Positions 6,465 to 14,063 of a stretch of 29,436 nucleotides of DNA are shown here, one piece after another; position 1 is the first letter of the stretch, and every line of letters begins with the position of its first letter. Under the pieces are notes generated by a model that searched no databases, was not told where the DNA came from, and saw nothing but the letters and a program-made list of their open reading frames with translations. Source of the DNA: Nanoarchaeota archaeon SCGC AAA011-G17 (GTDB lineage: Archaea; Nanobdellota; Nanobdellia; SCGC-AAA011-G17); contig AQRL01000021.1 of the NCBI GenBank assembly GCA_000402515.1, positions 1-29,436 on the forward strand, given 5' to 3'. Both the position numbers and the translations under genes were made by a program.

Positions 6465-6986
6465 ATGTGGGGTTATATTGTACTAGACATTATATTATTA
6501 GCTGTAATCACTTTTGTTCTATCTACTTTCTATAGCTCTAAATACAAGACTAAAATCAGGAAAGCAAAGAATAATCTGGCAAAGGATATGGAAGAAAAAT
6601 TCCTCAAGCCTAAGATTGAAAAATTAAAAGAAGCAGATGAAAATTTACAAAATGAGAAAAAAAGCCTGGATAAAGAAAAAGAGAAATTAGATGAAGACAA
6701 ATCAAGCACAGAGCAGGAATTAAAAAAAATAAAGGAAAAAGAGAATTCTATTTTAAGCAAAGAAAAGGAAATAAACAAAAGACTGGATGAATTGAACAAA
6801 AAAGAAGAGCAGATAAGAGTTGAATTGGAAAAAACAGAAAAAGAAAAAGAAGAAGCAAAATCAACAGAGGCTACAAAGCTAATAACTTCAAAAATAGGTG
6901 AAGAAAAGCCAAAAGAAAAGAAAGTAATAAAACAAAAGCCAAAGAAGAAAGTGAAAATGGCAAAGAAGAAAGCTAAGAAGAAATAA
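6465..6986 (+). CDS. Membrane-anchored coiled-coil protein with Lys-rich tail
   Basis: 173 residues: an N-terminal hydrophobic helix (GYIVLDIILLAVITFVLSTF, residues about 3-22), then a long charged heptad-like region rich in Lys and Glu to about residue 140. It ends in a very basic tail (KPKKKVKMAKKKAKKK). It should be an inner-membrane-anchored coiled coil whose tail could bind nucleic acid or acidic lipids in the cytoplasm. No enzyme motif is seen and no specific family is recognised. The following small reading frame begins one base after its stop. TATA sequence TATTTATATA lies near 6430, about 30 bp before the ATG. Confidence 0.75.
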   Translation: MWGYIVLDIILLAVITFVLSTFYSSKYKTKIRKAKNNLAKDMEEKFLKPKIEKLKEADENLQNEKKSLDKEKEKLDEDKSSTEQELKKIKEKENSILSKEKEINKRLDELNKKEEQIRVELEKTEKEKEEAKSTEATKLITSKIGEEKPKEKKVIKQKPKKKVKMAKKKAKKK

Positions 6987-6987
6987 A

Positions 6988-7251
6988 ATGAGTTCTCACC
7001 AAAGATTAGAATCTGGAGTAAAATACACTCTTAAGGACAATTTAGATATACAAGCCATTTTTATTGGAAAAGATTATAAGACTGGCCAATACGCAGTGCT
7101 CTTTAGACTTGGAATTCCATGGGTGCGTAAATTTGAAGATTAATCTATCCTTGAATGTTTAGTTTTAAAAACAGAAGGTAATAAAGAATTTGGATTAAAT
7201 AAATCGGAAACAGAATATGCAGATGAATTATTAAAAAAATATGGTCTCTAA
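6988..7251 (+). pseudogene. Small gene interrupted by an in-frame TAA
   Basis: The ATG at 6988 opens a 51-residue frame (MSSHQRLESGVKYTLKDNLD...) that stops at TAA 7141-7143. The same frame continues open for 35 more codons (SILECLVLKTEGNKEFGLNK...) to TAA at 7251 and keeps protein-like composition. The simplest reading is an 87-residue gene hit by a nonsense mutation, or a sequence error at one codon. Alternatively a genuine 51-residue product is made. It lies one base after the coiled-coil gene stop, so it may be co-transcribed. No family is recognised. Confidence 0.5.
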
Positions 7252-7278
7252 GAAAAAATAATTCTTATTAAATTTAAA

Positions 7279-7593
7279 TTAATAACAAAAACTAACTTTT
7301 GGATCATTAAGATAAGTAACAACAGGATCATCATATCCTTTTTTACGGCATTCCTCATACAATTTTGAAACATTTTTATTGTAAGCAACTAATCTTTTAT
7401 CTCTAAATGGAGGCGTAGCAACATAATGGTTATAATACCTACTAGCATCCCCTTCAATTTCCACGCAGACATTATCCAGGGATTTTTTAGGAACTTCTTT
7501 TTTAGAAAATCTCCCAACTAAATCCAAACCTTTTCCAACAAAAATTAGTCCAAGTGTTGATAATCCTATCCTAAAAAAATCTCTTCTGTCCAT
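7279..7593 (-). CDS. Hypothetical protein with Tat-like signal sequence
   Basis: 104 residues starting MDRRDFFRIGLSTLGLIFVG. A twin-arginine motif (DRRDFFRIG, close to the S/T-R-R-x-F-L-K consensus) is followed by a short, moderately hydrophobic segment, as in Tat export signals. The rest (VCVEIEGDASRYYNHYVATPPF..., ending DPKVSFCY) is small and polar with three cysteines and is not recognised. It is likely exported or membrane-tethered if a Tat system exists in this organism, which the window does not show. A TATA-like TTATAAG sequence lies about 25 bp before the start on the minus strand. Confidence 0.65.
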   Translation of the reverse strand: MDRRDFFRIGLSTLGLIFVGKGLDLVGRFSKKEVPKKSLDNVCVEIEGDASRYYNHYVATPPFRDKRLVAYNKNVSKLYEECRKKGYDDPVVTYLNDPKVSFCY

Positions 7594-7677
7594 AACAAAA
7601 ATAGTGGAATACTTCCTTATAAATATTTGTATCCAAAGACAGATAGTTTTTTATAATTCTAATTTATTAAAACAGCC

Positions 7678-8526
7678 ATGAGAAAACCAATAGTTGCAGG
7701 ACAATTCTATGAAGCAGATGAAGAAAAGTTGAAAGAAGAGATTGAAAAATCCTTCACAGATGGCCCGGGTCTTCCATCAAAAGAAAGAAATAAAAAATTC
7801 ATAGCAGGAATTGCCCCCCATGCAGGTTATTTATTCTCAGGAAAATGCGCATCTTACTTATACAAGGAAATTGCAGAAAGCCAGCTTCCGGATGTTTACA
7901 TAATCCTTAGCACAGATCACCGCCATAATGATAATAAGATAAGAATAAGCATTGAAGATTGGGAAACTCCATTGGGAATTGTAAGTGTGGACAAGGAACT
8001 GGGGCAGAGCCTTCTAACAAAAGAGATAATAATTGATGAAAATGCCCACAAACAAGAACACTCAATTGAGGTCCAGTTGCCATTCCTGCAGTATATCAAC
8101 AAAGACAGAAAATTCAAAATCCTTCCAATTATATTCAGCACAGCAAGCATTGAAATGTGCAAGAGATTAGCAATAAGGTTATTAGAGCCAAGAGCAAGAA
8201 AATTGGCATTCATTGCGAGCTCTGATTTCACTCATTATGGTGTCAGCTATAATTTTATTCCATTTACAAAGAATATAAAAGAAAATATGACTAAACTAGA
8301 TAAAAAGTTCATAGATTATATCTTGAAATTAAATTCAGAAGAATTCTTGGATAAAGTTGTAAAAACAGGGACAACAATATGCGGAATATCTGCTATAACA
8401 ACCATAATTGAAATAGCCAAGCAAATGCACTGCAAAACAAGATTATTAAACTATTCCACCTCAGGAGAAATTAGCAATGACTATAATCACTGTGTAGGCT
8501 ATGCCTCTATCTTATTTGAAAAATAA
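7678..8526 (+). CDS. MEMO1 family protein (AmmeMemoRadiSam system protein B)
   Basis: 282 residues covering the full MEMO family length. It opens RKPIVAGQFYEADEEKL and contains GIAPHAGYLFSGKCA (conserved His), LSTDHRH, HKQEHSIEVQLPFLQ, SSDFTHYG and the late Cys in TTICGISAI. These mark the active-site-like His/His/Cys cluster of a fold related to non-haem iron dioxygenases. In archaea and bacteria the gene often accompanies an AMMECR1 and a radical SAM gene, but neither is nearby here. Human MEMO1 binds copper and iron; the archaeal role is unsettled. Its stop directly abuts the stop of the convergent gene at 8527. Confidence 0.92.
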   Translation: MRKPIVAGQFYEADEEKLKEEIEKSFTDGPGLPSKERNKKFIAGIAPHAGYLFSGKCASYLYKEIAESQLPDVYIILSTDHRHNDNKIRISIEDWETPLGIVSVDKELGQSLLTKEIIIDENAHKQEHSIEVQLPFLQYINKDRKFKILPIIFSTASIEMCKRLAIRLLEPRARKLAFIASSDFTHYGVSYNFIPFTKNIKENMTKLDKKFIDYILKLNSEEFLDKVVKTGTTICGISAITTIIEIAKQMHCKTRLLNYSTSGEISNDYNHCVGYASILFEK

Positions 8527-8787
8527 TTATTTATAAAATTCTTTTAATGCATCAACAAGGCCATTATCAACCTTCTTTGGAAGGGAAACAAAGCTGTATC
8601 CGTTATCCACATAAAATCTAAGGTTAATATTATCAATTTCAACTTCAAGAAATCCATGGTCATAGCCTATCCTCTTAGCATTAACTTCAGGAAAAAACGA
8701 ATCAAGAACACTCAGAATATCATTAAAGTTTTTTCGTATAGTTTCAGCCCCATCCCTCCAATCGTATACTTTCTTTGATAAAAACAT
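8527..8787 (-). CDS. Hypothetical protein (86 aa)
   Basis: 86 residues (MFLSKKVYDWRDGAETIRKNFNDI...). It has an N-terminal amphipathic helix, then beta-like strands (RIGYDHGFLEVEIDNINLRFYVDNGYSFVSLP) and a short C-terminal helix. There is no signal peptide, membrane segment or metal motif, and the family is not recognised. It is convergent with the MEMO gene with no spacer and divergent from the DUF192 gene. Codon use matches its neighbours. Confidence 0.6.
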   Translation of the reverse strand: MFLSKKVYDWRDGAETIRKNFNDILSVLDSFFPEVNAKRIGYDHGFLEVEIDNINLRFYVDNGYSFVSLPKKVDNGLVDALKEFYK

Positions 8788-8841
8788 GAATTATTTTCAT
8801 TAGATATATTTAATAAAGATTATTGTATTTAATTAGCCATA

Positions 8842-9123
8842 ATGAAGATAGAGATTTGTAAAACCTGGTTTAGTAAATTCAGAGGTTTGATGTTTTCAAA
8901 GAAGAAAAACTTGTTATTTGTTTTCAAAAAAGAAAAAATAGTGGCAATTCATATGCTCTTTGTCTTCTTTCCAATTAATATCTATTATTTTGACAAAGAT
9001 AAAAATTTGACAGGTAAGGTAAAGGCTTACCCATTTACCATCTTACAACCAAGAAAGGCAAAATATATCTTAGAAGCAGCAGAGAAAATTAATGGTTATG
9101 ATTTCCTGAAAAATATCCCCTAG
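8842..9123 (+). CDS. DUF192 family protein
   Basis: 93 residues matching the core of the DUF192 fold: RGLMFSKKKNLLFVF, then IHMLFVFFPINIYYFDKDKNLTGKV, and PFTILQPRKAKYILE. The family usually has an exported or lipid-anchored version of about 120-170 residues; this one is short and has no signal peptide, so it is probably cytoplasmic. Function is unknown. Its last 35 bases overlap the convergent gene at 9089. Confidence 0.85.
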   Translation: MKIEICKTWFSKFRGLMFSKKKNLLFVFKKEKIVAIHMLFVFFPINIYYFDKDKNLTGKVKAYPFTILQPRKAKYILEAAEKINGYDFLKNIP

Positions 9124-9409
9124 CATCTTCTTTTAATTGCTCAAATAAACACTCTTGTCCATCCCCAGTAAAGGGACACTTTGTAACCTTGTGGTATCCC
9201 CTATACTCACATTTCTCATCCTGATTATAAGAGCATACCTTTAATCTTGAACTCTTTAAAAAATGATGACTTGGATCTTCAAGATAACCTATTAAATTTC
9301 TGACAATGTTAACCAAATGAGGATTTCCTTCTACTTTCTCCAAGTTCTCGCTAGCCTTCTTAATTAATCCTTTAATCTCTTCTTTAATCTCTTCTTCATT
9401 CGAGGGCAT
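9089..9409 (-). CDS. Hypothetical cysteine-containing protein (106 aa)
   Basis: 106 residues: a charged N-terminal helix (EEEIKEEIKGLIKKASENLEK), then a C-terminal half with four cysteines in VCSYNQDEKCEYRGYHKVTKC...C. The spacing C-x7-C-x10-C-x8-C could bind zinc or an iron-sulphur cluster. The last residues are His-rich (SGNHNH). Family not recognised. It overlaps the end of the DUF192 gene by 35 bases tail to tail and is divergent from RNase J. Confidence 0.65.
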   Translation of the reverse strand: MPSNEEEIKEEIKGLIKKASENLEKVEGNPHLVNIVRNLIGYLEDPSHHFLKSSRLKVCSYNQDEKCEYRGYHKVTKCPFTGDGQECLFEQLKEDARGYFSGNHNH

Positions 9410-9461
9410 TACTAAAAAAAAGCAAATCTATTTAAACATATTATTATAATGCAAAATATAG

Positions 9462-10793
9462 ATGGTTGAAATATGTACAATAGGCGGATATTCTGAAGTA
9501 GGGAAAAATATGACTGCCATTAAGAGTGGTGATGAAGTAGTTATTCTAGACATGGGTATAAATGTTGCAAAGCTTATTAATTTCGAGGAAGAAGGGAATG
9601 ACAGGTCCACTTTAGATGCCAGAAAATTAATCAATATAGGTGCAATACCAGATGACACTGTTATCAAAGAATGGGGAAGCAAGGTTAAAGGTATTATCTG
9701 CAGTCACTGTCATCTTGACCATGTTGCAGCTATTCCTTATCTAGCAGACAAATACAATTGCCCGGTTCTGGGAACTCCCTTTACAATAGAAGTAATAAAA
9801 ACCTTATTGAATGATGAAAAATTTAAAATAAGAAACAAGCTAGTAGCTGTAACTGTTAATTCCTCGTACAAGCTTGGAAATAACTTTGAGATTGAATTTA
9901 TTAACATAACTCATTCAACACTGCAGACAGTAATGATTGCAGTGCATGTAAAAGAAGGGACAATTATTTATGCAAATGATTTCAAATTTGACAACTATCC
10001 AGTTTTGGGAAAAAAACCAAATTATGAAAGATTAAGAGCATTAGGAAAAGAGAATGTTCTTGCCTTGATAGTTGACAGCCTCTATTCAAATTCAGAAAGA
10101 AAAACACCAAGTGAAAAAGTTGCAAGGGAATTATTAAAAGATGTTATGCTTGGAACAGAAAATCAGGATAGTTTAATCATTGTAACAACCTTTGCAAGCC
10201 ATTTGGCAAGAATCAGAAGCATTATTGATTTTGGTAAACTGCTTAATAGAAAAATTGTCCTTATGGGAAGAAGCATGTTCAAATATTCTGATGCAGCAGA
10301 AAGAATTGGATTGGTAAATTACTCTAAAGAAGCTGAAATACTGGCTTATGCCCGCTTAATGAAGAAAAAATTAGCTGACATTGAAAAAAACAGAAGCAAG
10401 TATGTGATTGTATGTACAGGCAACCAAGGAGAGCCAGAATCAGTCTTGAGCAAGATGGCTGATGGAAGATTGCCATTGAATTTCAAGCAGGAAGACCACA
10501 TTATATTTGCATGCAAGACAATTCCCGAGCCACTGAATATTAAAAACAGGGCAATTCTTGAAGAGAAATTAAAGCAGAAAAAGGTTAGAATCTTCTCAGA
10601 TATTCATGTAAGCGGTCATTGCGGTCGTGAAGATTTACGTGATTTAATCAAAATGGTAAGGCCTCAGTATATATTTCCAGCACACGGGGACAAGCACAAA
10701 TTAATGGGTCTTGCAGAACTAGCTGTTGAAATGGGATATTCTCTTGGAAAAACAATTCATGTTATGGAAGACGGGAAAAAAATAACAATATAA
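9462..10793 (+). CDS. rnj: Ribonuclease J (beta-CASP metallo-beta-lactamase)
   Basis: 443 residues. The metallo-beta-lactamase signature HCHLDH is at 82-87, after a first strand with IGGYSEVGKNM. Further metal ligands follow in HSTLQT and NDFKFDN. The beta-CASP insertion includes VTTFASHLARI, and the C-terminal part carries SGHCGREDL and PAHGDKHKLMG. Archaeal RNase J is a 5'-3' exoribonuclease degrading RNAs, with preference for 5'-monophosphate ends, in the cytoplasm. Length fits archaeal RNase J without the C-terminal extension of bacterial enzymes. TATA sequence TATTTAAACATA lies about 27 bp before the ATG, so the transcript should be leaderless. Confidence 0.93.
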   Translation: MVEICTIGGYSEVGKNMTAIKSGDEVVILDMGINVAKLINFEEEGNDRSTLDARKLINIGAIPDDTVIKEWGSKVKGIICSHCHLDHVAAIPYLADKYNCPVLGTPFTIEVIKTLLNDEKFKIRNKLVAVTVNSSYKLGNNFEIEFINITHSTLQTVMIAVHVKEGTIIYANDFKFDNYPVLGKKPNYERLRALGKENVLALIVDSLYSNSERKTPSEKVARELLKDVMLGTENQDSLIIVTTFASHLARIRSIIDFGKLLNRKIVLMGRSMFKYSDAAERIGLVNYSKEAEILAYARLMKKKLADIEKNRSKYVIVCTGNQGEPESVLSKMADGRLPLNFKQEDHIIFACKTIPEPLNIKNRAILEEKLKQKKVRIFSDIHVSGHCGREDLRDLIKMVRPQYIFPAHGDKHKLMGLAELAVEMGYSLGKTIHVMEDGKKITI

Positions 10794-10833
10794 TATAAAG
10801 AATTTTATTTCTTGAAAAATGTTTCACTAAAAA

Positions 10834-11706
10834 TCAGTCTGTTCTTTTTACAGAAGAAAAAACATCACCCAGGCTTTTATTCCTAACAACCAAATGAGGA
10901 ACATTCAATAAAATCATTTCATGCTGGCCTGTCCCAACATCAGAATACTCGAATCTTTTTAATGAAGAGGGGTTCTCATGATGCCTTACACTGCCACGGG
11001 CATAAGTTTCCCCCAAATAAACACACATTTCATGAACAACGTGAGCATTTCCATTTTTTTTAAAAGGTAAACGAGAGCCCATCATCTTCCCGCCTTTAGC
11101 TCTTCCAGGATATAATCTCTCATTAGTCCAAGGACCCAATTTATCTATAAGCTCAGGAACAGGAACAAAAAAATACTCTCCCTGTCGTACCACTTCTTTA
11201 TCCTGTTTTTCAGCTTGAATAACCTCTGATGGCTTTAAAAACTCCAAGGCATCTTTTATTGATTTACAATCAGAGCCAACAAAACTGCCAAAAGCCCCAC
11301 CATCATAACCAATTAACAATCTCTTTCCATCTTGTCCGATAAGTATACTTTTCTCAGTATTATAATCAAATACTTCAATCTTCCTTATACCCATTCGTGC
11401 ATTCTCAACAATAGAAAAGGGGATAGAATAGACAGGCAGGTCTTCTCGCTTTCCATATTCATCTACCTTATCTTCAATAAAGCGCATTCTACAGCTAAAC
11501 TCTGGTACTAGTGAACCAATATCATAGCCATTAAGAAAAAAAGAAAATTTGCCATTATTGTTTTTTTTCATTGCCATAGGAGCATTATTCCATCTCAAAA
11601 TAAGAAAATCATCTTTACGATAAACCCACTCCTCTCTTTTAAATCTGGGTCTCGTTTCATTAATCCAGTTCTCCACTAAAGAATCAAGTCTTGGATATGC
11701 ATACAT
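10834..11706 (-). CDS. Conserved-looking hypothetical protein (290 aa)
   Basis: 290 residues with no signal peptide or membrane segment. The N-terminal half is strand-rich (FLILRWNNAPMAMKK...GKFSFFLNGYDIGSL). The C-terminal half has RQGEYFFVPVPELIDKL, then a His/Glu-rich section HVVHEMCVYLGETYARGSVRHHENPS and a GTGQHEMILLN ending. The repeated His, Glu and Arg residues suggest a metal or nucleic-acid site, but I do not recognise the family. Its promoter has TTTATAAATG about 25 bp before the start on the minus strand. Confidence 0.6.
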   Translation of the reverse strand: MYAYPRLDSLVENWINETRPRFKREEWVYRKDDFLILRWNNAPMAMKKNNNGKFSFFLNGYDIGSLVPEFSCRMRFIEDKVDEYGKREDLPVYSIPFSIVENARMGIRKIEVFDYNTEKSILIGQDGKRLLIGYDGGAFGSFVGSDCKSIKDALEFLKPSEVIQAEKQDKEVVRQGEYFFVPVPELIDKLGPWTNERLYPGRAKGGKMMGSRLPFKKNGNAHVVHEMCVYLGETYARGSVRHHENPSSLKRFEYSDVGTGQHEMILLNVPHLVVRNKSLGDVFSSVKRTD

Positions 11707-11756
11707 AACAAAAACAGCAACAAATGCATTTATAAAGATTTATTTAATGTAATCTA

Positions 11757-11906
11757 TCACTTCTTATTAATCATTCTGTCAACAAAGTCTCTTCTTATTA
11801 CTTCTTCAAGGTATTCAGAAATATCTATGTTCTGGTCAATGCAGTGCTTCTTCACCTTTCTCCATAAATCCGTATCTATCTTAAGGCTTGTAGTTTTTCT
11901 TTCCAT
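11757..11906 (-). CDS. Ribbon-helix-helix (CopG/Arc-like) transcriptional regulator
   Basis: The start is taken at 11906 (MERKTTSLKIDTDLWRKVKK), giving 49 residues; upstream in-frame codons lie within the promoter and are not believed. Residues 4-11 form the DNA-binding beta-strand (KTTSLKID), followed by two helices (DLWRKVKKHCIDQN and ISEYLEEVIRRDFV), the complete RHH fold. These proteins bind DNA as dimers of a two-stranded ribbon, often cooperatively on tandem repeats. Three perfect 8-bp repeats lie exactly between its TATA box and ATG, so autorepression is very likely. No toxin gene adjoins it. Confidence 0.82.
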   Translation of the reverse strand: MERKTTSLKIDTDLWRKVKKHCIDQNIDISEYLEEVIRRDFVDRMINKK

Positions 11907-11935
11907 AGTAGTATAGTAGTATAGTAGTATATAAA
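11905..11935 (-). promoter_or_regulatory. TATA box and triple 8-bp operator of the RHH gene
   Basis: Positions 11905-11928 are three perfect tandem copies of ATAGTAGT (ATACTACT... on the coding strand), ending at the start codon. Directly upstream on the coding strand is TTTATAT (11929-11935), a TATA box about 25 bp from the ATG. The repeats therefore cover the transcription start of a leaderless mRNA. An 8-bp period matches the spacing at which RHH dimers such as MetJ and Arc-type repressors pack side by side. Confidence 0.7.
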
Positions 11936-12051
11936 CATTTCTATTAAGAGCGCTGGTGCAACCCTTATGCATATCCGAGGATAAACAAAAAGTTCGTATA
12001 AAATTTAACCAACGGAGTCTAAATAGGAATGCACCACCGCCCTATTAAGGA

Positions 12052-12075
12052 TTATATAAATACAAATATTTGTAT
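12052..12075. promoter_or_regulatory. TATA-like box next to a 16-bp perfect palindrome
   Basis: TTATATAAAT is followed by ATACAAATATTTGTAT (12060-12075), a perfect palindrome. It lies about 80 bp before the gene at 12153, so it is either an upstream operator or belongs to a very short transcript (an ATG at 12074 opens only 14 codons). The spacer 11973-12152 shows no other gene. Confidence 0.35.
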
Positions 12076-12152
12076 GAACTTAAATTATACACAATTGAAA
12101 AAACAACCCATAGTATAGAAATTCTTAAATACACAGGAAGTTTTTAGTATAT

Positions 12153-12500
12153 ATGCCAACAACACTTGATAAAAAAATTCTACCGAGCGATATTTTGCAG
12201 GCAGTTCTTTATGAACAAAAAAGAAGAGATTTAAATGAATTTAATTTTAATCCAATAAAAATACATAAAGCATTTTATGATGCATATAAGGAATTTCCAG
12301 AAGTAATGCAATGTTACGAATTCACGAAAGTAAATAATCCACACTCAATAACTCTTGATCATATGTTTAGCTGGCATCATAATACAGGTATTATCTCAAT
12401 GCAACTTGATCATAAAATCAAAATTCTTGATTCATCAAAATTGGATGAACCTTCTGAAGAGCTGGAAGAAGTTGCAAAATACATCTGTGATAGAATTTAA
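12153..12500 (+). CDS. Hypothetical protein (115 aa)
   Basis: 115 residues: helical, acidic, no signal peptide. The N-terminal part KKILPSDILQAVLYEQKRRDLNEFNFNPIKIHKAFYDAYKEFPEVMQCYEF suggests helical repeats. A central section LDHMFSWHHNTGIISMQLDH contains several His and Asp residues, and an acidic C-terminal helix follows. The family is not recognised. TATA-like TTTTTAGTATATATG sits immediately before the ATG, with a better TTCTTAAATACA near 12122, about 30 bp upstream. Confidence 0.6.
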   Translation: MPTTLDKKILPSDILQAVLYEQKRRDLNEFNFNPIKIHKAFYDAYKEFPEVMQCYEFTKVNNPHSITLDHMFSWHHNTGIISMQLDHKIKILDSSKLDEPSEELEEVAKYICDRI

Positions 12501-12673
12501 GGGTCGTTTTCTTAACTCAAAAAACATAATCTTCTCCCTTTGTTCACAATATCAAGAATAAAAGTTTTTCTAATTCACAATTCAGTCTAAAAAAATAGAA
12601 AAGAAAAAAGCGAAACACATATAAACAACCCCTCTAAAAAAAACAAAGAATAATTTTCTCGGATTATTTTACA

Positions 12674-13276
12674 ATGAAAACTAAATGCTTAATAAAATTA
12701 GTAATATTGGGAACTATAATAGATTCATTTAGTTTGGGAACTGAAAAAAATTTCTTAAAAATAGATAAGACCCCCATAATCCAGAAAATGGCGCCTGATT
12801 TAGAAAAAATAATCTTTCAAAGGCAGCCAAAAATAGAGACTAAAGAGAATATAAACAGTTACATAAATGAAACATACAAAAATTTACAAATTCCAGACCA
12901 TATAACAAAAAGATTCATAAAAAAAGTAATAAACGCAGAATCTGATAACTATACTCACGCTATTAGCCCTGTCGGGGCAAGAGGATTAATGCAGCTAACA
13001 CAGGTAGCATGGAAACAGGTTGAAAAGGAAGATTACTACAATCATTCTTTTGATCCAAAATTAAACATTGAAGTAGGAATAAAATATCTTCTGCATCTTG
13101 ATAAGTATCTTGAGAATAATTATCCTGGCTGGAACAGTCTGCCGGCTAATGAAAAAAGAAGGTTAATGTCAGCAGCATATAATGGTGGAATAGGAAGGCT
13201 AGAAAAAAGAAAATGGGAAATAGAAAACATGCCAAAAGAAACCCAAAGATATGTTAAAGATGTTTATACAAATTAA
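12674..13276 (+). CDS. Secreted lytic transglycosylase (SLT/GEWL fold)
   Basis: 200 residues. The N-terminus (MKTKCLIKLVILGTIIDSFS) is a probable signal peptide or membrane anchor. The SLT domain covers residues about 75-198, with catalytic Glu89 in NAESDNYTHAISPVGARGLMQLT, then VGIKYLLHLDKYL, SAAYNGGIGRLEKR and ETQRYVKDVY. This is the canonical ES/GLMQ/AYNGG/TxxYV series of family 1 lytic transglycosylases, which cleave MurNAc-GlcNAc bonds in peptidoglycan. Archaea lack murein, so the substrate should be a bacterial cell wall or another glycan. Its stop overlaps the stop of the convergent beta-barrel-like gene by 4 bp. Acquisition from bacteria is likely. Confidence 0.9.
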   Translation: MKTKCLIKLVILGTIIDSFSLGTEKNFLKIDKTPIIQKMAPDLEKIIFQRQPKIETKENINSYINETYKNLQIPDHITKRFIKKVINAESDNYTHAISPVGARGLMQLTQVAWKQVEKEDYYNHSFDPKLNIEVGIKYLLHLDKYLENNYPGWNSLPANEKRRLMSAAYNGGIGRLEKRKWEIENMPKETQRYVKDVYTN

Positions 13277-13965
13277 TTCTCAAGGTTAACCCCAACCCTA
13301 AATGCAAACTTATTCCAAGAGTCATTTGGGTCTTTTGGCTTCTCGCGCATCTCTGTATAGCTGACAACAATACTAAAATGCTCAACTAACTTATACTTGG
13401 CAGTCATTTCAAAATATAAAGAAGGTTTTCTTGGTCTCTCCTTTAATGGCTGTTTTGCACTAAAGCTGCCCCCAAGCTTCAATCTGCTGTTTATATTTTT
13501 TTCAGCCCCTATTGAAAAGCTGGAAACATTTACCATGGGAGTTTTATCCACAATCTTATACCCATAGCCAAAATCAATTTTAAAAAATTTAATCTTTGTA
13601 CCAAATCCCGCTGTAAGATATAACACCCTGTAATTTACCTTATCATTCTGGTAATCTGTATCAAAAAATCCATAATATCTTTTCACTTTATAATCTAATT
13701 TGTGATGTACCCTGAATAAATCCCTTTTAATTACTCCGTCTATCTTGTTATAGTCAAAAGAACTTTCCAATAATTGCTCTAATCTCGGGGCTTTATACTG
13801 ATATTTTGCTTTAGCCAAGTTCCATAATGCATCATCTGTTACAGAAAGGGTTTCTTCAGCACTAAAACTATGCTTCTTTGGCTCTTTTTTTTCTTCCTTC
13901 TTCTCTTCAGCATATAAGTTATTCAGTAAAAAAGGGAATAAGAGACAAATAAGATACTTTTTCAT
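13273..13965 (-). CDS. Secreted beta-barrel-like protein (DUF481/YdiY-like)
   Basis: 230 residues. A clear signal peptide (MKKYLICLLFPFLLNNLYA) is followed by a charged Lys/Glu linker. The rest is built of alternating amphipathic strands: KLDYKVKRYYGFFDTDYQND, VNYRVLYLTAGFGTKIKFF, IDFGYGYKIVD, SSFSIGAEKNINSRLKLGGSF, PSLYFEMTAKYKLVEHFSIVVSY and FAFRVGVNLEN. This pattern and the DKVNYRVL...AGFGTK region resemble bacterial outer-membrane proteins of the DUF481 (YdiY) type. No outer membrane is expected in an archaeon, so this is either a transferred gene or a secreted beta protein with another role. It pairs with the convergent transglycosylase. The beta-barrel reading is by pattern only. Confidence 0.62.
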   Translation of the reverse strand: MKKYLICLLFPFLLNNLYAEEKKEEKKEPKKHSFSAEETLSVTDDALWNLAKAKYQYKAPRLEQLLESSFDYNKIDGVIKRDLFRVHHKLDYKVKRYYGFFDTDYQNDKVNYRVLYLTAGFGTKIKFFKIDFGYGYKIVDKTPMVNVSSFSIGAEKNINSRLKLGGSFSAKQPLKERPRKPSLYFEMTAKYKLVEHFSIVVSYTEMREKPKDPNDSWNKFAFRVGVNLEN

Positions 13966-14063
13966 AATGCAAACACAAAAAGATAATATAAAAGCAAATC
14001 CAACCTACAAAATATATATAATAGAAGAGGTAATTATTTAAGGTTTTATCAGCCTATTTTATT

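Noticed and set aside
11907-11972. Upstream start of the RHH regulator
   Set aside because: The extra codons are made of the operator repeats and TATA box and do not look like protein.
12355-12561. Frame overlapping the gene at 12153
   Set aside because: It is an alternative frame within a better-supported gene, with no start signal.
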